Assembly (NCBI GenBank): GCA_025455505.1 | Contig: JALOMK010000138.1 | Location: forward strand, 1-6,316 | Direction: 5' to 3' | Length of the DNA: 6,316 nucleotides | DNA from: Bacteroidales bacterium | GTDB taxonomy: Bacteria; Bacteroidota; Bacteroidia; Bacteroidales; VadinHA17 | Shown: positions 5,098-6,316 of the stretch, piece by piece | Numbering within the stretch: the stretch's first letter is position 1 | Layout: each line of letters opens with the position of its first letter | Program-made: the position numbers and the translations under genes | Notes under the pieces: generated by a model | Told to the model about the DNA's origin: nothing | Seen by the model: the letters and a program-made list of their open reading frames with translations, nothing else | The model's database searches: none

Positions 5098-6316
5098 ATA
5101 GAAGGTCTTTCTCGAATGCTTCCTTGTGGAAGCTGTACGAGGGCCCAAGAAACTCAACAAGTTTCTGAGCATCGGTGAATGCGTTGCCGAGGCAGGTTGA
5201 AGCCCCCGGGGATGGTGTGATGTTGAATATAATATTTTCTCCTGTTAGCTTGGCCTCCCCCATCTCCAGTTTGTGGGTTGTGTTGTTAACTATCTGCGGG
5301 CGTGTTCCTCCTATCTTTGCCGCATACTTTATCTCGCTGTTCCTGATTGTTGGAACTATCTTCCTGATTTCCTTGGTGAACAACCACTTTCCGAGAACAG
5401 GGATATCATAGAGAAAATTCATGAAGATATAAGCCAGGAGAACCCTGTCGAAAGTTATTTTAAAGAGGCTGATCACCGGTGCAAGCCCTACGCCGAATGT
5501 CTTCCAGTATTCAGTGAATGTTGACGCGTTATAGCGTTCAAGCTGGAAAATGGGCTTCGCGGTAGGTCCGAATCTTGTTATATTCCCGTTATGTACATCC
5601 GGATCGCCATGAATCGCAGCGAACGGGAGCTTTGCAACCTGAATCGTATATACTTTCCCGTTGAGCACCTTTGGACCGGTGTAGAAACTGCCGGCCATAG
5701 ACAATATTGACAGGTTCCGCCCGTACCCGAGCGACTTTGCAAGCATGAGGCTGTGACCGCCGGCAGCTATCACAACTGTTTTAGAGGTAAGATCACCCTT
5801 GTTTGTCTTCAGGACGTAATGATCCTCCCTCTTCTCGATTTTCAGAAGCTTGGTGTCGAGATGAAGCGTAAGGTCCGGGTTTGCCCTGAGAGCGTTCTCA
5901 GCAAAAGAATGACAGAGCCTCCTGAAGTCAACAGTGTAGCCGTCTTCAGTAACAAGGGCGAGGATCTCTTCCTCGCTTTTCCTGCCTTCTACAACACGGG
6001 GCTCAACCTGCGCTATCTCATCCCTTCTTATTAGTCGCAGGTTGGGGAACAGAGAGCTGAAAGACTCAAATCTCTTCTCCAGCGACGAGACCTGCCCTGA
6101 TCCCACGGCAAGAACCATCTTGGGAAACTTTGTATAAACCCTCAGTCCCTGCTCAGGATGCTTCTCCCGCTCCAGGTAATTCATTACCATGTCGGCCATG
6201 CGTTTAACGCTCTTTGCCTTTTCAAACGTATAGTTGGTTTCTATGTCGCCGAAATGCAGCGTCTGGCTGTTGTTCGATGCGGCAGAATTAACAAGGCCGA
6301 GGTTTGAGTACTTCTC
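5096..6316 (-). CDS. mqo: Malate:quinone oxidoreductase-like FAD-dependent enzyme, partial (N-terminus beyond right edge)
   Basis: The reverse strand is open from the right edge to a TAG at 5098-5096 (406 visible residues). The frame continues upstream of the ATG at 6199, and the extra 39 residues hold the conserved-looking NNSQTLHFGDIETNYT (visible residues 15-30), so that ATG is internal and the gene starts outside the window. The N-terminal GxGxxG FAD motif is missing with it. Other supports are TVDFRRL, VVIAAGGHS (about 181-189), GGTRPQIV (336-343) and the C-terminal PSPGASTCLGNAF (368-380), which fit the Mqo branch of FAD oxidoreductases. Mqo oxidises malate to oxaloacetate at the inner face of the cytoplasmic membrane and feeds electrons to quinone. 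A hydrophobic stretch (about 275-313) could serve membrane association. L-2-hydroxyglutarate oxidase or another relative of the same superfamily is the main alternative. It is convergent with the ARH-family gene and likely unrelated to it. Confidence 0.82.
   Translation of the reverse strand, partial: EKYSNLGLVNSAASNNSQTLHFGDIETNYTFEKAKSVKRMADMVMNYLEREKHPEQGLRVYTKFPKMVLAVGSGQVSSLEKRFESFSSLFPNLRLIRRDEIAQVEPRVVEGRKSEEEILALVTEDGYTVDFRRLCHSFAENALRANPDLTLHLDTKLLKIEKREDHYVLKTNKGDLTSKTVVIAAGGHSLMLAKSLGYGRNLSILSMAGSFYTGPKVLNGKVYTIQVAKLPFAAIHGDPDVHNGNITRFGPTAKPIFQLERYNASTFTEYWKTFGVGLAPVISLFKITFDRVLLAYIFMNFLYDIPVLGKWLFTKEIRKIVPTIRNSEIKYAAKIGGTRPQIVNNTTHKLEMGEAKLTGENIIFNITPSPGASTCLGNAFTDAQKLVEFLGPSYSFHKEAFEKDLL

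Noticed and set aside
5175..6034. Plus-strand open frames of 78-93 codons
   Set aside because: They are antisense to the Mqo-like gene and have no plausible domain or start context.
6197..6199. ATG as the start of the oxidoreductase gene
   Set aside because: The same frame continues upstream to the window edge with a conserved-looking NNSQTLHFGDIETNYT segment, so this Met is internal.

Overview
The window looks like a chromosomal piece from a Bacteroidota bacterium, probably an environmental or gut Bacteroidales/Marinilabiliales-type organism. The signs are three successive lipoproteins with short hydrophobic leaders ending at a lipobox Cys, starts without clear Shine-Dalgarno sequences, a TAnnTTTG-type -7 promoter element, and a GC-rich intergenic hairpin of a kind common in this phylum. 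No rRNA, tRNA, CRISPR array, transposase or phage gene was seen. Placement below phylum level is inference.

Layout: (1) 1-729, minus strand, a bile acid:sodium symporter (BASS/SBF) family transporter cut by the left edge; (2) 730-995, an AT-rich divergent intergenic region with promoter candidates for both directions and an AT-rich dyad; (3) 996-2204, plus, a Calx-beta + GH16 endo-beta-1,3-glucanase-like lipoprotein; (4) 2205-2407, a repeat-rich spacer with a heptamer tandem repeat, a REP-like hairpin and further imperfect repeats; (5) 2408-3409, plus, a lipoprotein nucleoside hydrolase; (6) 3472-5085, plus, a lipoprotein ADP-ribosylglycohydrolase-family enzyme with a C-terminal beta-sandwich-like domain; (7) 5096-6316, minus, a malate:quinone oxidoreductase-like FAD enzyme cut by the right edge and convergent with gene 6, with only 10 bp between the stop codons.

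How the genes may work together: the GH16 enzyme would cut beta-1,3-glucans (laminarin-like polymers) outside the cytoplasm. The nucleoside hydrolase and ADP-ribosylglycohydrolase homologue lie 62 bp apart on one strand and both carry lipoprotein leaders, so they are probably co-transcribed and act outside the cytoplasm on N-ribosidic bonds. The simplest reading is a small scavenging module releasing ribose or ADP-ribose from nucleosides or nucleotide-like compounds. The substrate is not shown by the sequence. No SusC/SusD pair, sugar kinase or regulator is visible here. The flanking transporter and the quinone-linked dehydrogenase are on the opposite strand and may be unrelated.
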